From NCBI RefSeq assembly GCF_002835735.1, contig NZ_PISD01000030.1, positions 228,288 through 292,287 of the forward strand: a stretch of 64,000 bases of DNA, in the 5' to 3' direction. Numbering within the stretch: position 1 is the stretch's first letter; every line of letters starts with the position of its first letter. Positions 22,950 to 33,742 of the stretch are shown here, piece by piece. Position numbers and translations under genes: made by a program. This stretch comes from Cytobacillus horneckiae. Its GTDB lineage: Bacteria > Bacillota > Bacilli > Bacillales > Cytobacillaceae. The notes below the pieces were generated by a model, which was not told where the DNA came from, searched no databases, and saw nothing but the letters and a program-made list of their open reading frames with translations.

Positions 22950-23564
22950 TTATTTCATGATTTTAATTGGCTGCTGATGTTTTAACGGTTTACCGATTAC
23001 TTCGTGATGATGGCGGCAGCGCGGCTCATATGACTCGGAAGCACCGACAAGGATGACTGGGTCATCATAGGATGCTGGCTTGCCGTTAATAAGCCTTTGC
23101 GTTCGGCTGGCAGGGGAGCCACAAATCGCACATACAGCCTGAAGCTTCGTAACTAATTCAGCAATGGCCATGATCGCAGGCATTTGACCGAACGGCTCTC
23201 CGCGGAAATCTTGATCCAACCCTGCTGCAATGACTCGATGACCATCATTTGCAAGCTTCTGAATCACATTAATAATTTCATCATCGAAAAATTGTACCTC
23301 ATCAATAGCAATGACTTCAATATCAGAAGTGATAAATTTTAAAATATCGCTTGCGCTTGCAACAGGCTGGGCGATAAAAGAGGAGCCATTGTGAGAAACG
23401 ACAGATTCTTCACTATACCGCTTATCAATTTGTGGTTTAAATACAGCGATTTGCTGCTTTGCAAATTGGGCTCTTCGCACACGGCGAATTAGTTCTTCCG
23501 ATTTGCCCGAAAACATGCTCCCGCAAATCACTTCAACCCATCCATGGTGATTCATTACATACAT
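22950..23564 (-). CDS. tdk: Thymidine kinase (type II)
   Basis: A 204-residue salvage enzyme that phosphorylates thymidine. The Walker A loop GSMFSGKS is at 15-22, the Walker B segment AIDEVQFF near 90, and the thymidine-binding lasso with zinc ligands runs from [14 protein letters not shown] to the C-terminal CRHHHE. The ATG at 23564 has AGAGAGG six bases upstream. It follows rpmE as in B. subtilis. Confidence 0.95.
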   Translation of the reverse strand: MYVMNHHGWVEVICGSMFSGKSEELIRRVRRAQFAKQQIAVFKPQIDKRYSEESVVSHNGSSFIAQPVASASDILKFITSDIEVIAIDEVQFFDDEIINVIQKLANDGHRVIAAGLDQDFRGEPFGQMPAIMAIAELVTKLQAVCAICGSPASRTQRLINGKPASYDDPVILVGASESYEPRCRHHHEVIGKPLKHQQPIKIMK

Positions 23565-23690
23565 GAAAGGCCTCTCTCCTTCCCAAAAATCTAAGTGGCA
23601 CCTGCTGTTAGCTTACAGACAAAGATTCTCCCTAATGCCTACCTCAAAGCTAACTATTAGGATGTCACTAAAAACTCTTCTTTATTATGA

Positions 23691-23733
23691 ATGTCGAAAA
23701 ATGTCGGTACCTGTCACCGACATTTTTCGACAT
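23691..23733. repeat. Dispersed repeat copy C: perfect 18-bp inverted repeat
   Basis: ATGTCGAAAAATGTCGGT (23691-23708) and its exact complement (23716-23733) enclose a seven-base loop; the junction reads GGTACCTGTCACC, the core shared with copies at 15515 and 55859. It lies between tdk and the rpmE terminator. Confidence 0.85.
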
Positions 23734-23736
23734 TCA

Positions 23737-23772
23737 ATAAAAAACAGGCAAGAAATTTTACTTGCCTGTTTT
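23737..23772 (-). terminator. Terminator after rpmE
   Basis: Perfect 12-pair stem AAAACAGGCAAG/CTTGCCTGTTTT with an eight-base loop, ending in TTTTATT on the minus strand. Confidence 0.9.
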
Positions 23773-23787
23773 GGTTGTTTATTCAAA

Positions 23788-23994
23788 TTACTGCTGTTTG
23801 ATGCCGTATTTTTTGTTGAAACGGTCAACACGTCCGCCAGCTTCAGCGAATTTTTGACGTCCAGTATAGAATGGATGGCACTCAGAGCAAGTCTCAACGC
23901 GGATCTCTTCTTGTACAGAACCTGTTTCGAATTCGTTGCCGCATGCGCATTTCACCATTGCTTTTTTATAGTTAGGATGAATACCTGATTTCAT
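23788..23994 (-). CDS. rpmE: 50S ribosomal protein L31 (zinc-binding type)
   Basis: A 68-residue ribosomal protein with the four-cysteine zinc site: Cys16 and Cys18 (VKCACGNEF) and Cys36 and Cys39 (ETCSECHPF). This makes it the C+ type that is displaced by the zinc-free paralogue (RpmE2/YtiA) under zinc limitation. The ATG at 23994 is nine bases after GGAAGGAG and aligns with MKAGIHPNFKK of B. subtilis; an ATG three codons earlier touches the ribosome site. It has its own promoter at 24082-24110. Confidence 0.96.
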   Translation of the reverse strand: MKSGIHPNYKKAMVKCACGNEFETGSVQEEIRVETCSECHPFYTGRQKFAEAGGRVDRFNKKYGIKQQ

Positions 23995-24075
23995 TCTTTT
24001 CATCTCCTTCCGCCCTGAATCATTCTGAGACAGAGTTATATAGTTACGGTTACCCGTAATCTTCAAAAACACACT
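23995..24075 (-). ncRNA. Candidate L31 leader (ribosomal-protein autoregulatory element)
   Basis: The transcribed leader between the rpmE promoter and its ATG holds a perfect hairpin TTACGG/CCGTAA with a GTAA tetraloop (24044-24059), followed by a weaker CTG...CAG pairing that ends at the ribosome site. L31 leaders are known regulatory elements in Firmicutes. The assignment is by position and structure; I have not matched a covariance model. Confidence 0.5.
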
Positions 24076-24081
24076 GGAATT

Positions 24082-24110
24082 ATTATAACAAGGACCAGCA
24101 GAATTTGCAA
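24082..24110 (-). promoter_or_regulatory. Sigma-A promoter of rpmE
   Basis: -35 TTGCAA (24105-24110), 17-base spacer and perfect -10 TATAAT (24082-24087) on the minus strand, about 90 bases upstream of the rpmE ATG and downstream of rho. This separates rpmE expression from rho. Confidence 0.85.
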
Positions 24111-24149
24111 TAAACGTTTTTGAATCCTATTTTCCATTTAAACCCACAA

Positions 24150-25418
24150 TTAGTGCGAACGTTTTGCCTTCATTTCTTCAGCTAAATGAGCAAAGAATTC
24201 CTCGTTGGACTTTGTTTGTTTTAGCTTGCGCATGAACTTCTCGGCAAAGTCAGGTGAATCTGTCATGGATTTACGGATTGCCCATAGTTTATCAAGATGA
24301 TCCTTAGGAATCAACAATTCTTCCTTACGTGTACCAGAACGGCGAATATCGATGGCAGGGAAAATTCTTCTTTCAGCAAGAGATCGATCAAGGTGAAGCT
24401 CCATATTCCCTGTTCCTTTAAACTCTTCATAGATGACATCGTCCATACGTGAACCAGTATCAACTAATGCTGTAGCTAAAATTGTTAAGCTTCCACCCTC
24501 TTCAATATTACGTGCTGCACCGAAGAAACGTTTCGGGCGATGGAACGCCGCCGGATCAATACCGCCTGATAAAGTTCTTCCACTTGGAGGAATGACAAGG
24601 TTATAAGCTCTCGCCAATCTTGTAATACTATCCATAAGAATGACTACATCACGCTTATGTTCTACTAAACGCATAGCACGCTCAAGTACAAGCTCAGCAA
24701 CCTTAATATGGTTTTCCGGCACTTCATCGAACGTAGAGCTTACAACATCTCCAGCGACAGAACGTTCAATATCTGTCACTTCCTCAGGACGTTCATCAAT
24801 TAACAGAACAATCAGCTCTGCTTCTGGATGGTTCGTTGTAATACTGTTAGCGATTTCTTTTAAAAGCATTGTTTTCCCCGCTTTTGGTGGCGCAACAATC
24901 AGACCACGCTGTCCAAAGCCGACAGGTGCTAGCAAATCCATTATACGTGTAGAAATATGTCTTGTAGTCGTTTCCAAATTCATATGGCGATTTGGATATA
25001 AAGGGGTTAATCCAGGGAAGTGGACACGTTCCTTCGCAGACTCTGGGTCATCTCCATTTACTGCTTCAACTTGCAGCAAACCAAAATAGCGTTCATTTTC
25101 TTTTGGCGGACGAACTTTACCCGATACTTTATCACCATTTCTTAAATCAAAGCGGCGAATTTGTGAAGCGGAAATATAAATATCCTCTGAGCTTGGCGAA
25201 TAATTAATTGGCCTTAAAAATCCAAAGCCCTCAGACTGGATAATCTCCAATACACCTTCCATAAAGAAATAACCTTCTTGCTCCGCTCTTGCTTTTAAGA
25301 TGGCAAAAATTAGTTCTTTCTTTGATAACTTGCTATAATAAGAAACTTTATATTCACGAGCAAGCTCATAAAGCTCTTTTAACTTCATATTTTCTAAACT
25401 TGAAATATTTAATCCCAT
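24150..25418 (-). CDS. rho: Transcription termination factor Rho
   Basis: A 422-residue hexameric RNA-dependent ATPase. The N-terminal helical domain ([19 protein letters not shown]) is followed by the RNA-binding cold-shock-like domain (GFGFLRP), the Walker A loop [11 protein letters not shown] (about 175), Walker [17 protein letters not shown] and the Q/R loops ([21 protein letters not shown], quoted by its core [16 protein letters not shown]). Nine codons upstream of the ATG at 25418 lead to a TTG; the ATG is better supported by GAGTGGTG and by alignment. Confidence 0.96.
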   Translation of the reverse strand: MGLNISSLENMKLKELYELAREYKVSYYSKLSKKELIFAILKARAEQEGYFFMEGVLEIIQSEGFGFLRPINYSPSSEDIYISASQIRRFDLRNGDKVSGKVRPPKENERYFGLLQVEAVNGDDPESAKERVHFPGLTPLYPNRHMNLETTTRHISTRIMDLLAPVGFGQRGLIVAPPKAGKTMLLKEIANSITTNHPEAELIVLLIDERPEEVTDIERSVAGDVVSSTFDEVPENHIKVAELVLERAMRLVEHKRDVVILMDSITRLARAYNLVIPPSGRTLSGGIDPAAFHRPKRFFGAARNIEEGGSLTILATALVDTGSRMDDVIYEEFKGTGNMELHLDRSLAERRIFPAIDIRRSGTRKEELLIPKDHLDKLWAIRKSMTDSPDFAEKFMRKLKQTKSNEEFFAHLAEEMKAKRSH

Positions 25419-25445
25419 TTCGACACCACTCTTTAGAATTTTCAA

Positions 25446-25778
25446 TCATTTTCCCCATATGCGATAGCACTATACTAATAAGCAGTTATAATATGGTTGG
25501 AAAAAGGAAAGATATTTTTGAGGCTTCCTGAAGTAATAATTGAAGAGTAAAAAAATTCCCTTCATTAATAAGGAGGAAAATCTGGATTGCAGCTTGTGGC
25601 CAGATTCTTTTTTATGTTACTGGTCATCATAGACATTGCTATCCTATATAAAATAATCTTTATTTTACCTCTAATCGTTCATTTGGACAACTGTATTTTT
25701 TTCTATATGATGAATGATCTTGTTGGAAGGAGTTGTTGCAGGTTAGGGGGACCGGATAACCCGGCCCTGACTGCATCA
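25446..25778. other. Gap between glpX and rho; one possible small membrane peptide
   Basis: This 333-base gap should hold the rho leader and promoter on the minus strand; I see no clean -35/-10 pair. On the plus strand a TTG at 25587 has a strong AAGGAGG nine bases upstream and opens a 68-codon frame with a 30-residue hydrophobic N-terminus (RFFFMLLVIIDIAILYKII). It ends just past the glpX stop region. No homologue is recognised, so I do not call it a gene. Confidence 0.3.
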
Positions 25779-26741
25779 TTATTTAATTACTAAATTGGGC
25801 TTTTTCTTAAAGCTGTGACGGCCTTCGATGAAACGAACAGTACCTGATTTTGCACGCATGACAATAGAATGAGTTGAACCGTAAGCGCCTTTGAATTGGA
25901 CACCTTTTAATAGTTCACCATCTGTCACTCCTGTTGCTGCAAAAATTGCATCGTCGCCCTTCACTAAGTCTTCCATCAGCAGGACTTTATTTACATCAAG
26001 CCCCATCTTAATGCAGCGTTCTACCTCTCCATCGTTTTGCGGCAAAAGCTTCCCTTGAAGCTCTCCACCAAGACACTTTAATGCAACAGCAGCCAGGACT
26101 CCTTCTGGCGCTCCACCTGAGCCGAATAAAATATCAACACCAGTGTGGTCGAATGCAGTGTTAATAGCCCCAGCAACATCGCCTTCATTGATTAATTTGA
26201 TTCTCGCACCTGCATCGCGTAGCTCCTTAATGATATGCGCATGACGGTCACGATTTAAGACAGTTGCTACTACGTCTTCAATATCTTTGTTTTTTGCTTT
26301 TGCAACAGCTCTTAAGTTGTCAATAATCGGCGCGTTAATATCGATTTGTCCAACAGCTTCAGGTCCAACTGCGATTTTATCCATATACATATCAGGCGCA
26401 TTTAAAAGATTTCCACGGTCTGCTACTGCTAAAACAGCCAATGCGTTCCAGCCGCCAGAAGCAACAATGCTTGTTCCTTCTACTGGGTCTACAGCGATAT
26501 CTACTAATGGTCCATTGCCAGTCCCAAGTTCTTCACCAATATAAAGCATTGGTGCTTCATCCATTTCGCCTTCGCCAATTACAACTGTCCCTTGCATTGG
26601 TACTGTATTGAAAATATCTCTCATCGCAGTAGTGGCTGCGCCATCTGCATCGTCCTTCATTCCGCGTCCCATCCAGCGTGCAGAAGCTAAGGCCGCACCT
26701 TCTGTTACACGGACAAGTTCCATTGATAAACTTCTTTCCAT
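25779..26741 (-). CDS. glpX: Fructose-1,6-bisphosphatase class II
   Basis: A 320-residue GlpX-type phosphatase that hydrolyses fructose-1,6-bisphosphate to fructose-6-phosphate in gluconeogenesis. Metal- and phosphate-binding motifs are [15 protein letters not shown] (about 57-71), [12 protein letters not shown] (about 80-91) and the downstream [13 protein letters not shown]. It lies with murA and rho as in B. subtilis ywjI. Strong GGGGAGG site. With fba nearby, it forms a small carbon-metabolism group. Confidence 0.95.
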   Translation of the reverse strand: MERSLSMELVRVTEGAALASARWMGRGMKDDADGAATTAMRDIFNTVPMQGTVVIGEGEMDEAPMLYIGEELGTGNGPLVDIAVDPVEGTSIVASGGWNALAVLAVADRGNLLNAPDMYMDKIAVGPEAVGQIDINAPIIDNLRAVAKAKNKDIEDVVATVLNRDRHAHIIKELRDAGARIKLINEGDVAGAINTAFDHTGVDILFGSGGAPEGVLAAVALKCLGGELQGKLLPQNDGEVERCIKMGLDVNKVLLMEDLVKGDDAIFAATGVTDGELLKGVQFKGAYGSTHSIVMRAKSGTVRFIEGRHSFKKKPNLVIK

Positions 26742-26838
26742 TACAAGTTCCTCCCCAATCTTAGCTCTATTTCAATTCTTCTTTGATTGAAATGGATGCA
26801 TACTCTTCGCTGATTTGCATTTCAGTATATAATATTAC

Positions 26839-28125
26839 TTATGCGTTTTTCATCTGCTCTAATTCTTGGTCAGAGAGTTTTTCACGCCAAATCGTTGCTC
26901 CAAGGCCATTTAGTTTTTCAACTAAATGACTGTAACCGCGGTCAATGTGCTCAAGACCAGTCACCTCAGTTACTCCCTCTGCCATTAATCCAGCAATCAC
27001 TAGCGCTGCACCTGCTCTTAAATCACTCGCCTTTACTTTTGCTCCCTGCAGCTTGATAGGTCCATTAATTATCGCTGAACGACCTTCAACCTTAATATTG
27101 GCATTCATTCTTCTTAGCTCATCTATATGTTTAAAGCGTGCACCGTAAATCGTATCTGTGACCATACTCGTACCTTCTGATCCAGTTAACAGTGAGGTTA
27201 ACGGCTGTTGAAGATCTGTCGGAAATCCAGGATAGACAAGCGTTTTAATATCCACCGCTTTCATCTTTTCAGCCGGCCCGACAAATACTTGGTCATCACC
27301 CGCTTCAATTTGCACACCCATTTCCCTTAATTTAGCAATTAGAGATTCTAAGTGATGAGGAATCACATTATCAATTAATACGCCATCCCCTGATGAAGCA
27401 GCAAGTATCATATATGTACCAGCTTCAATTCTATCAGGAATTATCGTATGCTGGCAGCCATGTAAATGCTCCACACCGTCAATGCGAATGACATCTGTAC
27501 CTGCACCTTTAATTCTCGCACCCATATTTGTTAGCAAAGTTGCCACATCAATAATTTCCGGTTCTTTAGCTGCGTTCTCAATGATTGTTCTACCCTTTGC
27601 TCTTACAGCTGCAAGCATGATATTTATTGTCGCACCGACACTGACGACATCTAGATAAATACGAGCACCGTGAAGTTCATCTGCACGAAGATAAATGGCA
27701 CCTTGTTCGTTTGTCACACTTGCTCCAAGTGCTTCAAAACCCTTTATATGCTGATCGATTGGACGAGGACCTAGATGACATCCCCCCGGTAAACCAATGA
27801 CAGCTTTATTAAAGCGGCCAAGCATTGCCCCCATTAAATAATAAGAAGCTCGCAGCTTTTTCACTTTTCCATTTGGTAAAGGCATAGATATCATTGAAGA
27901 TGGATCGACTGTCATATTATTGTCTGTAAAATCAACTGTTCCACCAATTTCTTCAAGCAATCCTTTTAAAATTTGTACATCAGAAATATCCGGCAAACCT
28001 TCAATTGTTACAGGCGAATCTGCTAAGATCGTCGCGGGTATGAGGGCAACCGCACTATTTTTGGCACCGCTGATTCTCACCGTCCCCTTCAAAGGATGAC
28101 CGCCCGCAATCATAAGCTTTTCCAT
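26839..28125 (-). CDS. murA: UDP-N-acetylglucosamine 1-carboxyvinyltransferase
   Basis: A 428-residue enzyme that adds enolpyruvate from PEP to UDP-GlcNAc, the first committed step of peptidoglycan synthesis and the fosfomycin target. The loop with the reactive cysteine reads [15 protein letters not shown] (Cys about 117). KNSAVAL near residue 22 is the substrate-binding lysine motif. The ATG at 28125 follows GAAGGGAG and aligns with MurA; the open frame extends 27 codons further without support. By position (glpX-murA-fba) it is the second Bacillus paralogue, MurAB/MurZ. Confidence 0.95.
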   Translation of the reverse strand: MEKLMIAGGHPLKGTVRISGAKNSAVALIPATILADSPVTIEGLPDISDVQILKGLLEEIGGTVDFTDNNMTVDPSSMISMPLPNGKVKKLRASYYLMGAMLGRFNKAVIGLPGGCHLGPRPIDQHIKGFEALGASVTNEQGAIYLRADELHGARIYLDVVSVGATINIMLAAVRAKGRTIIENAAKEPEIIDVATLLTNMGARIKGAGTDVIRIDGVEHLHGCQHTIIPDRIEAGTYMILAASSGDGVLIDNVIPHHLESLIAKLREMGVQIEAGDDQVFVGPAEKMKAVDIKTLVYPGFPTDLQQPLTSLLTGSEGTSMVTDTIYGARFKHIDELRRMNANIKVEGRSAIINGPIKLQGAKVKASDLRAGAALVIAGLMAEGVTEVTGLEHIDRGYSHLVEKLNGLGATIWREKLSDQELEQMKNA

Positions 28126-28591
28126 TTTGAACTCCCTTCTAAGCCGTAGAAAGCTAGCCAATTGGCTGCTTTTTTTCATATAGCATAAATAAGCTTGTCC
28201 TATCAATATTGAAAATCCTTATCATTCTATCCATCAAACATTTAGCAAACACGCAGAATCCCGTATTTAATATAAACACAGGCCAGCGACTTCTTTACCA
28301 TTGTAGTCTTTTTGTTGAAAAATTAAGCATCTTTATGTTAACATGTCTTGCCAGTTTAAAAAAGCTTCCATACCCTAGGAAATATTTTATCATACTTTTT
28401 CTCATAGCTTTTTATTTAGTTTACACGAAAAATATCTAGGAATGTAAAAGTAGATAAAAATGTTATGAATATGTAAATTATTTGGAATAGAATTGAAGAA
28501 ATATATTCTTGCGGCAATTATATTGCAGGTTAAGGAACACTATTAGCGTGGCAAGCAAACATCGGCTTTTATTGAGGTGAACATTTAAAAT
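28126..28591. other. Gene-free gap between murA and fba where a transaldolase gene is expected
   Basis: About 465 AT-rich bases with no supportable gene on either strand. In B. subtilis the transaldolase gene ywjH (tal) sits between fbaA and murAB. Neither the transaldolase N-terminal motif (FIDTA) nor any other recognisable part of it appears in any frame here, so the gene is absent rather than visibly decayed. Promoter elements for murA must lie near 28150-28400, but I cannot fix them. Confidence 0.6.
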
Positions 28592-28624
28592 ACGGAAACC
28601 GCTTAATCATTATGCGGTTTCCGT
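28592..28624. terminator. Terminator after fba
   Basis: Perfect 11-pair stem ACGGAAACCGC/GCGGTTTCCGT. It is followed by ATTTT on the minus strand (fba side) and TTTTTT on the plus strand, so it can act in both directions. Confidence 0.85.
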
Positions 28625-28635
28625 TTTTTGTTAAA

Positions 28636-29493
28636 TTAAGCTTTTCCCGCAGATCCGAATTCGCGAATTTTGCCAATAACCGTTGTTTTGATTGCTTCAC
28701 GAGCTGGCCCTAAATATTTACGAGGATCATACATTTTTTCATCTGCAGCTAATACTTCACGTACTTTTTTGGCAGATGCAATTTGGTTTTCTGTATTTAC
28801 ATTAATTTTCGCTGTTCCAAGAGAAATTGATCTTTGGATATCTTTTGTTGGAATACCAGTTCCACCATGAAGAACAAGAGGCACTCCTGTTAAGCCTCTG
28901 ATTTCCTCCATTTCAGCAAATCCTAAATTTGGCTCGCCTTTATAAGGCCCGTGAACTGAGCCTAATGCTGGAGCAAGACAGTCAATTCCAGTGCGTTTAA
29001 CAAGTTCTTCGCACTCTTTTGCATCAGCATAAATCACGCCATCAGCTACAACATCATCCTCTTGTCCGCCGACTGTTCCTAGTTCCGCTTCTACGGATAC
29101 ACCTTTCGCATGTGCATACTCAACCACTTTAGAAGTTGTTTCTACATTTGTTTCAAATGGATCGTGTGAAGCATCAATCATAACAGATGTAAATCCGGCA
29201 TCAATTGCTTCTTTGCATTTATCATAACTTGAACCATGATCAAGATGAATCGCAACCGGTACAGTAATATTGTAATCCTCCATCAATCCTTCAACCATCT
29301 TAACAACGGTTTTGAAACCGCCCATATAACGGCCGGCACCTTCGGATACACCTAAAATGACAGGTGATTTCTCTTCTTCAGATGCTTGAAGAATCGCTTG
29401 AGTGAATTCTAAATTATTTAAATTAAATTGACCTACAGCATAGCCCTCTGCATTTGCTTTTTTTAGCATTTCAGTCATAGAAACTAAAGGCAT
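28636..29493 (-). CDS. fba: Class II fructose-1,6-bisphosphate aldolase
   Basis: A 285-residue zinc-dependent aldolase of glycolysis and gluconeogenesis. Zinc and catalytic motifs include [14 protein letters not shown] (about 80-93), [27 protein letters not shown] and [10 protein letters not shown] with the second zinc histidine pair. B. subtilis fbaA. GGAGGAAG precedes the ATG. It lies downstream of spo0F, which has its own terminator, and upstream of the terminator at 28592. Confidence 0.96.
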   Translation of the reverse strand: MPLVSMTEMLKKANAEGYAVGQFNLNNLEFTQAILQASEEEKSPVILGVSEGAGRYMGGFKTVVKMVEGLMEDYNITVPVAIHLDHGSSYDKCKEAIDAGFTSVMIDASHDPFETNVETTSKVVEYAHAKGVSVEAELGTVGGQEDDVVADGVIYADAKECEELVKRTGIDCLAPALGSVHGPYKGEPNLGFAEMEEIRGLTGVPLVLHGGTGIPTKDIQRSISLGTAKINVNTENQIASAKKVREVLAADEKMYDPRKYLGPAREAIKTTVIGKIREFGSAGKA

Positions 29494-29703
29494 ATGTAAC
29501 TTCCTCCTTATGATGATCGTCGTTTTTACCCATGTTAGTCATTCTATAACAGGTTAACCTTTACGATATATGTTTATGTACCCCTTTTAGACATGACAAA
29601 AACGAATACGATTCTTTGAAATTCCATTTGTATCATACCAAAATGAAACAGGAAATGCTATGATTAGGCTGCATTTTATTCTAATAAGATGTACTATATG
29701 CAT

Positions 29704-29740
29704 AAAAAAAGCACCTTTTGTATGTCACTATTTAGGTACT
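29704..29740 (-). terminator. Terminator overlapping the spo0F stop
   Basis: Stem AGTACCT/AGGTGCT (one G-T pair) then seven T on the minus strand. The left arm covers the last codons of spo0F. Confidence 0.7.
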
Positions 29741-30096
29741 GGTAGATACTTTTTCACTGCTGCTCTTATGTCATCAATATCAAAGGGCTTTGCAAAATGG
29801 GTTAATGCGCCCAATTCCTTTGCTTCTTGAATCATATCCAGCTCTCCATAGGCAGTCATGATAATTACCCTAATATCATTGTTGTCTACTCTCATTCTTT
29901 TTAATATTTCAATTCCGTCCATTCCAGGAATTTTCATATCGAGAAGCACAAGATCTGGATTATGTTTTGAAACGATATCAAGTGCCTGTACCCCATTAGC
30001 CGCTTGAAATGTTTCATATCCTTCTTTTTGCAACACCTCATTGAGCAAGATTCTGATCCCAAATTGGTCATCTACAATCAATATTTTCCCTTTCAT
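29728..30096 (-). CDS. spo0F: Sporulation initiation phosphotransferase Spo0F
   Basis: A 122-residue single-domain response regulator in the sporulation phosphorelay: it takes phosphate from sensor kinases (KinA-type) and passes it to Spo0B. The receiver fold is complete: acidic pocket VDDQ at 8-11, phosphorylated Asp53 ([10 protein letters not shown]), Thr near 81 (IIMTAYGE) and Lys near 103 (HFAKPFD). No output domain. The ATG at 30096 follows GAGAGGTG; the upstream extension of the frame crosses this site. Transcribed from the sigma-H promoter at 30159-30187. Confidence 0.95.
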   Translation of the reverse strand: MKGKILIVDDQFGIRILLNEVLQKEGYETFQAANGVQALDIVSKHNPDLVLLDMKIPGMDGIEILKRMRVDNNDIRVIIMTAYGELDMIQEAKELGALTHFAKPFDIDDIRAAVKKYLPVPK

Positions 30097-30158
30097 AGTG
30101 CACCTCTCATTCCTTATTGTCAATATCAATTCCCATATGTTATTTATCTATGTTTGTT

Positions 30159-30187
30159 AAATTCGACTTAAAAATGTAATTTCCTGC
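30159..30187 (-). promoter_or_regulatory. Consensus sigma-H promoter of spo0F
   Basis: Minus strand -35 GCAGGAAAT (30179-30187) and -10 GTCGAATTT (30159-30167) with an 11-base spacer. Both elements fit the Bacillus sigma-H consensus (RnAGGAwWW and RnnGAATww) at every defined position. It lies 63 bases upstream of the spo0F ATG, as expected from B. subtilis, where spo0F is under sigma-H and Spo0A. Confidence 0.85.
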
Positions 30188-30273
30188 CTTGGATTCTTAA
30201 ATTATCGCAATTTTACCTTTGCTTCTTATTTCAATATAATTAAAGCACATAATAATAACAGGAGGAACTTTTC

Positions 30274-30801
30274 ATGTTAAAAATGTTTTCAACTCAGGTG
30301 TTTGGGCTATTTAAGCGTCTAAACGAAAATAAAGAGGAAGCAATAGAGGATATAGCACGCATACTTGCTCAGGCTAGTGTAGGAGATGGAAAAATTTACA
30401 TATTTGGCACAGAAGAGATGATGGCTGTAGGTCTTGAAGCAACTGTCGGTCAAGAGCCTCTTCCCTCAACGGAAATTTGGCATGCTGGTACAGAGTTTAA
30501 TGTAATAACAGATACAGATAGGTTTCTTATCATCACAAGGGAATCAAATCACCAAGAGGCATTGCGTTTAGCAAAGTATCTCTCAGACCGGTTTATTCCT
30601 TTTGCAACAATAAGCGCCAAAGCAGTGGAAGGGGAAGAGCAGCTTGTAGATTATTCTGATGTGCATATTGATTTGCAGTTGAAGAAGGGCCTGCTTCCAG
30701 ATGATGCAGGCAATCGCTTTGGTTATCCATCATCAATGGCCGCATTATTTGTTTATTATGGAATTAAGTTTACGATAGATGAAATGTTGGATGAGTACTG
30801 A
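30274..30801 (+). CDS. ywjG: YwjG family protein (DUF2529)
   Basis: A 175-residue cytoplasmic protein divergent from spo0F. It reads as a SIS-like alpha/beta fold: GDGKIYIFGTEEMMAVGLEA (about 36-55) resembles a sugar-phosphate binding strand-loop, followed by FLIITRESNHQEALRLAKYL. Function is unknown in the family. The GGAGGA site precedes the ATG. It shares its intergenic region with spo0F, and is followed by the 52-bp repeat array. Confidence 0.8.
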   Translation: MLKMFSTQVFGLFKRLNENKEEAIEDIARILAQASVGDGKIYIFGTEEMMAVGLEATVGQEPLPSTEIWHAGTEFNVITDTDRFLIITRESNHQEALRLAKYLSDRFIPFATISAKAVEGEEQLVDYSDVHIDLQLKKGLLPDDAGNRFGYPSSMAALFVYYGIKFTIDEMLDEY

Positions 30802-30863
30802 AACTTTGAATGATTCCTCTGCAGGGAGTTTTAATAGCTCCTTCAGGGGAAACACCTGTTTTA

Positions 30864-31019
30864 TTCCGCTCTTGCTTCTTATATCACTCTTCTTCAGCGG
30901 AATAAACCCGTTTTTTTCCGCTCTTGCTTCTTATATCACTCTTCTTCAGCGGAATAAATTCGCTTTTTTCCGCTCTTACCTCTTCTATCACTCTGATTCA
31001 GCGGAATAAATTCGTTTTA
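30864..31019. repeat. Three tandem copies of a 52-bp hairpin repeat
   Basis: Units start at 30864, 30916 and 30968. Units 1 and 2 are identical over the first 43 bases; unit 3 differs at about six positions. Each unit opens with TTCCGCT and carries its complement AGCGGAA 27 bases later, so each can fold into its own stem. No open frame or T-run terminator accounts for it. It lies between the convergent ends of ywjG and pyrG. Confidence 0.9.
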
Positions 31020-31067
31020 TTGGAACGATGCTTCTATTTGCAAGCTTCTTTACTCATATTCGCAAGC

Positions 31068-31104
31068 AAAAAAAGACGACTTCACTATTAATAGCGAGTC
31101 GTCT
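31068..31104 (-). terminator. Terminator after pyrG
   Basis: Stem AGACGACT/AGTCGTCT with an inner CACTATT/AATAG pairing, followed by seven T on the minus strand. Confidence 0.9.
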
Positions 31105-31116
31105 CTTTACTTTTTA

Positions 31117-32754
<1,638 letters not shown>

Positions 32755-32896
32755 TTACTCTTTGTTTAAAAAGATTAAAATGATCTTTTATAAAAAAACC
32801 TAGCAGAAACTCTGCGCTCTCTATGTCTGTATGGCGAATGGCTCTGCTTAACCTATACTGCAACATCGTACATACACTAACCTAAGCTTTCCTTAG

Positions 32897-32943
32897 CAAA
32901 AAATAAAAAGCGCTCCACTTACTTAAATAAGTAAGGGAGCGCT
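32897..32943 (-). terminator. pyrG leader attenuator
   Basis: A long stem (AGCGCTCC-CTTACTT paired with AAGTAAG-GGAGCGCT, one bulged base) with an AUUU loop and a T-rich tail lies about 40 bases after the transcription start and 180 bases before pyrG. The 5' arm contains CUCCCUU, which could pair with extra G residues added at the 5' end of the transcript when CTP is low, opening the terminator. Confidence 0.9.
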
Positions 32944-32983
32944 ATTAGCGTATCAAATAAATGATCGTTCCTTTTTAAAGGAG

Positions 32984-33022
32984 CCCAAAAATGATTCTAC
33001 AAGGCTGCAAGAAAAAAGTCAA
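32984..33022 (-). promoter_or_regulatory. pyrG promoter with GGGC start (reiterative transcription)
   Basis: -35 TTGACT (33017-33022), 17-base spacer, -10 TAGAAT (32994-32999), then CATTTTT and the start GGGCTCC (first G at 32986). A GGGC start is the feature in B. subtilis pyrG that allows repeated G addition at low CTP. The motif, spacing and following attenuator are all seen here; the mechanism is taken from B. subtilis. Confidence 0.9.
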
Positions 33023-33024
33023 GG

Positions 33025-33558
33025 CTATAATTTTTCTTCTTCATCCTCATCTTCTTCATCTAAATCCTCGTCATCGAGATCATCTATTAATTCATCGTCA
33101 TCTTCAAATTCTTCGTCCAAATCCTCGTCATCATCCGTATCATCAAGCAGGTCGTCTACCTCTTCATCATCTAAATCGTCATCAAAATCATCAAGATCAT
33201 CGTAATCGATATCTTCCTCATCATAATCCTCATCATCGTCCGCAACTTTCTTCGCCTTTTTCTTTTTAGGCTTAATGACAGTTACGACTTCTTCTTCATA
33301 CTGTTCTACTGGATACCAAGCACGAAGTCCCCAGCGGTTATCACCTAATCCGATAAAATGTCCTTCTATATTCAAATCTGTGTAGAATTGAGCGATTTTG
33401 GATTTTACTTCATCTTCTGAAAGACCTAGCAGATTTGTCATTTCATCCATAATATCTTTGAAAGCCATCGGTTCTTTTTTGCTCTTCAAAAGCTCATGAG
33501 CAACCTCAATTAATGACATTTCTTTTAATTGCTCTTTTGAGTATCCATTTAAACTCAT
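33025..33558 (-). CDS. rpoE: DNA-directed RNA polymerase delta subunit
   Basis: A 177-residue delta subunit, found only in Firmicutes, that helps RNA polymerase recycle and sharpens promoter selection. The N-terminal HARE-HTH domain (about 1-90, IAQFYTDLNIEGHFIGLGDNRWGLRAWYP in its centre) is followed by a KKKKAKK stretch and then about 70 residues of almost only D and E, the disordered acidic tail. The ATG at 33558 is eight bases after GGAAG; a GTG three codons earlier is too close. Directly upstream of the pyrG leader. Confidence 0.95.
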   Translation of the reverse strand: MSLNGYSKEQLKEMSLIEVAHELLKSKKEPMAFKDIMDEMTNLLGLSEDEVKSKIAQFYTDLNIEGHFIGLGDNRWGLRAWYPVEQYEEEVVTVIKPKKKKAKKVADDDEDYDEEDIDYDDLDDFDDDLDDEEVDDLLDDTDDDEDLDEEFEDDDELIDDLDDEDLDEEDEDEEEKL

Positions 33559-33742
33559 GCTCAGCACTTCCTTTCCCTATGTAACGCTATATATTTAGCG
33601 AAAAAAACAATTGGAGTAACGATAATATTAACAGTAATAAAAACTGATTTCTCATTCCTTACCTCTAACTAGGCAAAAGAATGCATATTCTTCATTATAA
33701 ACAAATATTTAGTGTTTATGCTAGCTATATTAATAAGTTTTC

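Noticed and set aside
32991..33269. Plus-strand frame rich in His, Pro and Arg
   Set aside because: It is the antisense reading of the Asp/Glu-rich tail of rpoE; the codon bias explains the open frame.
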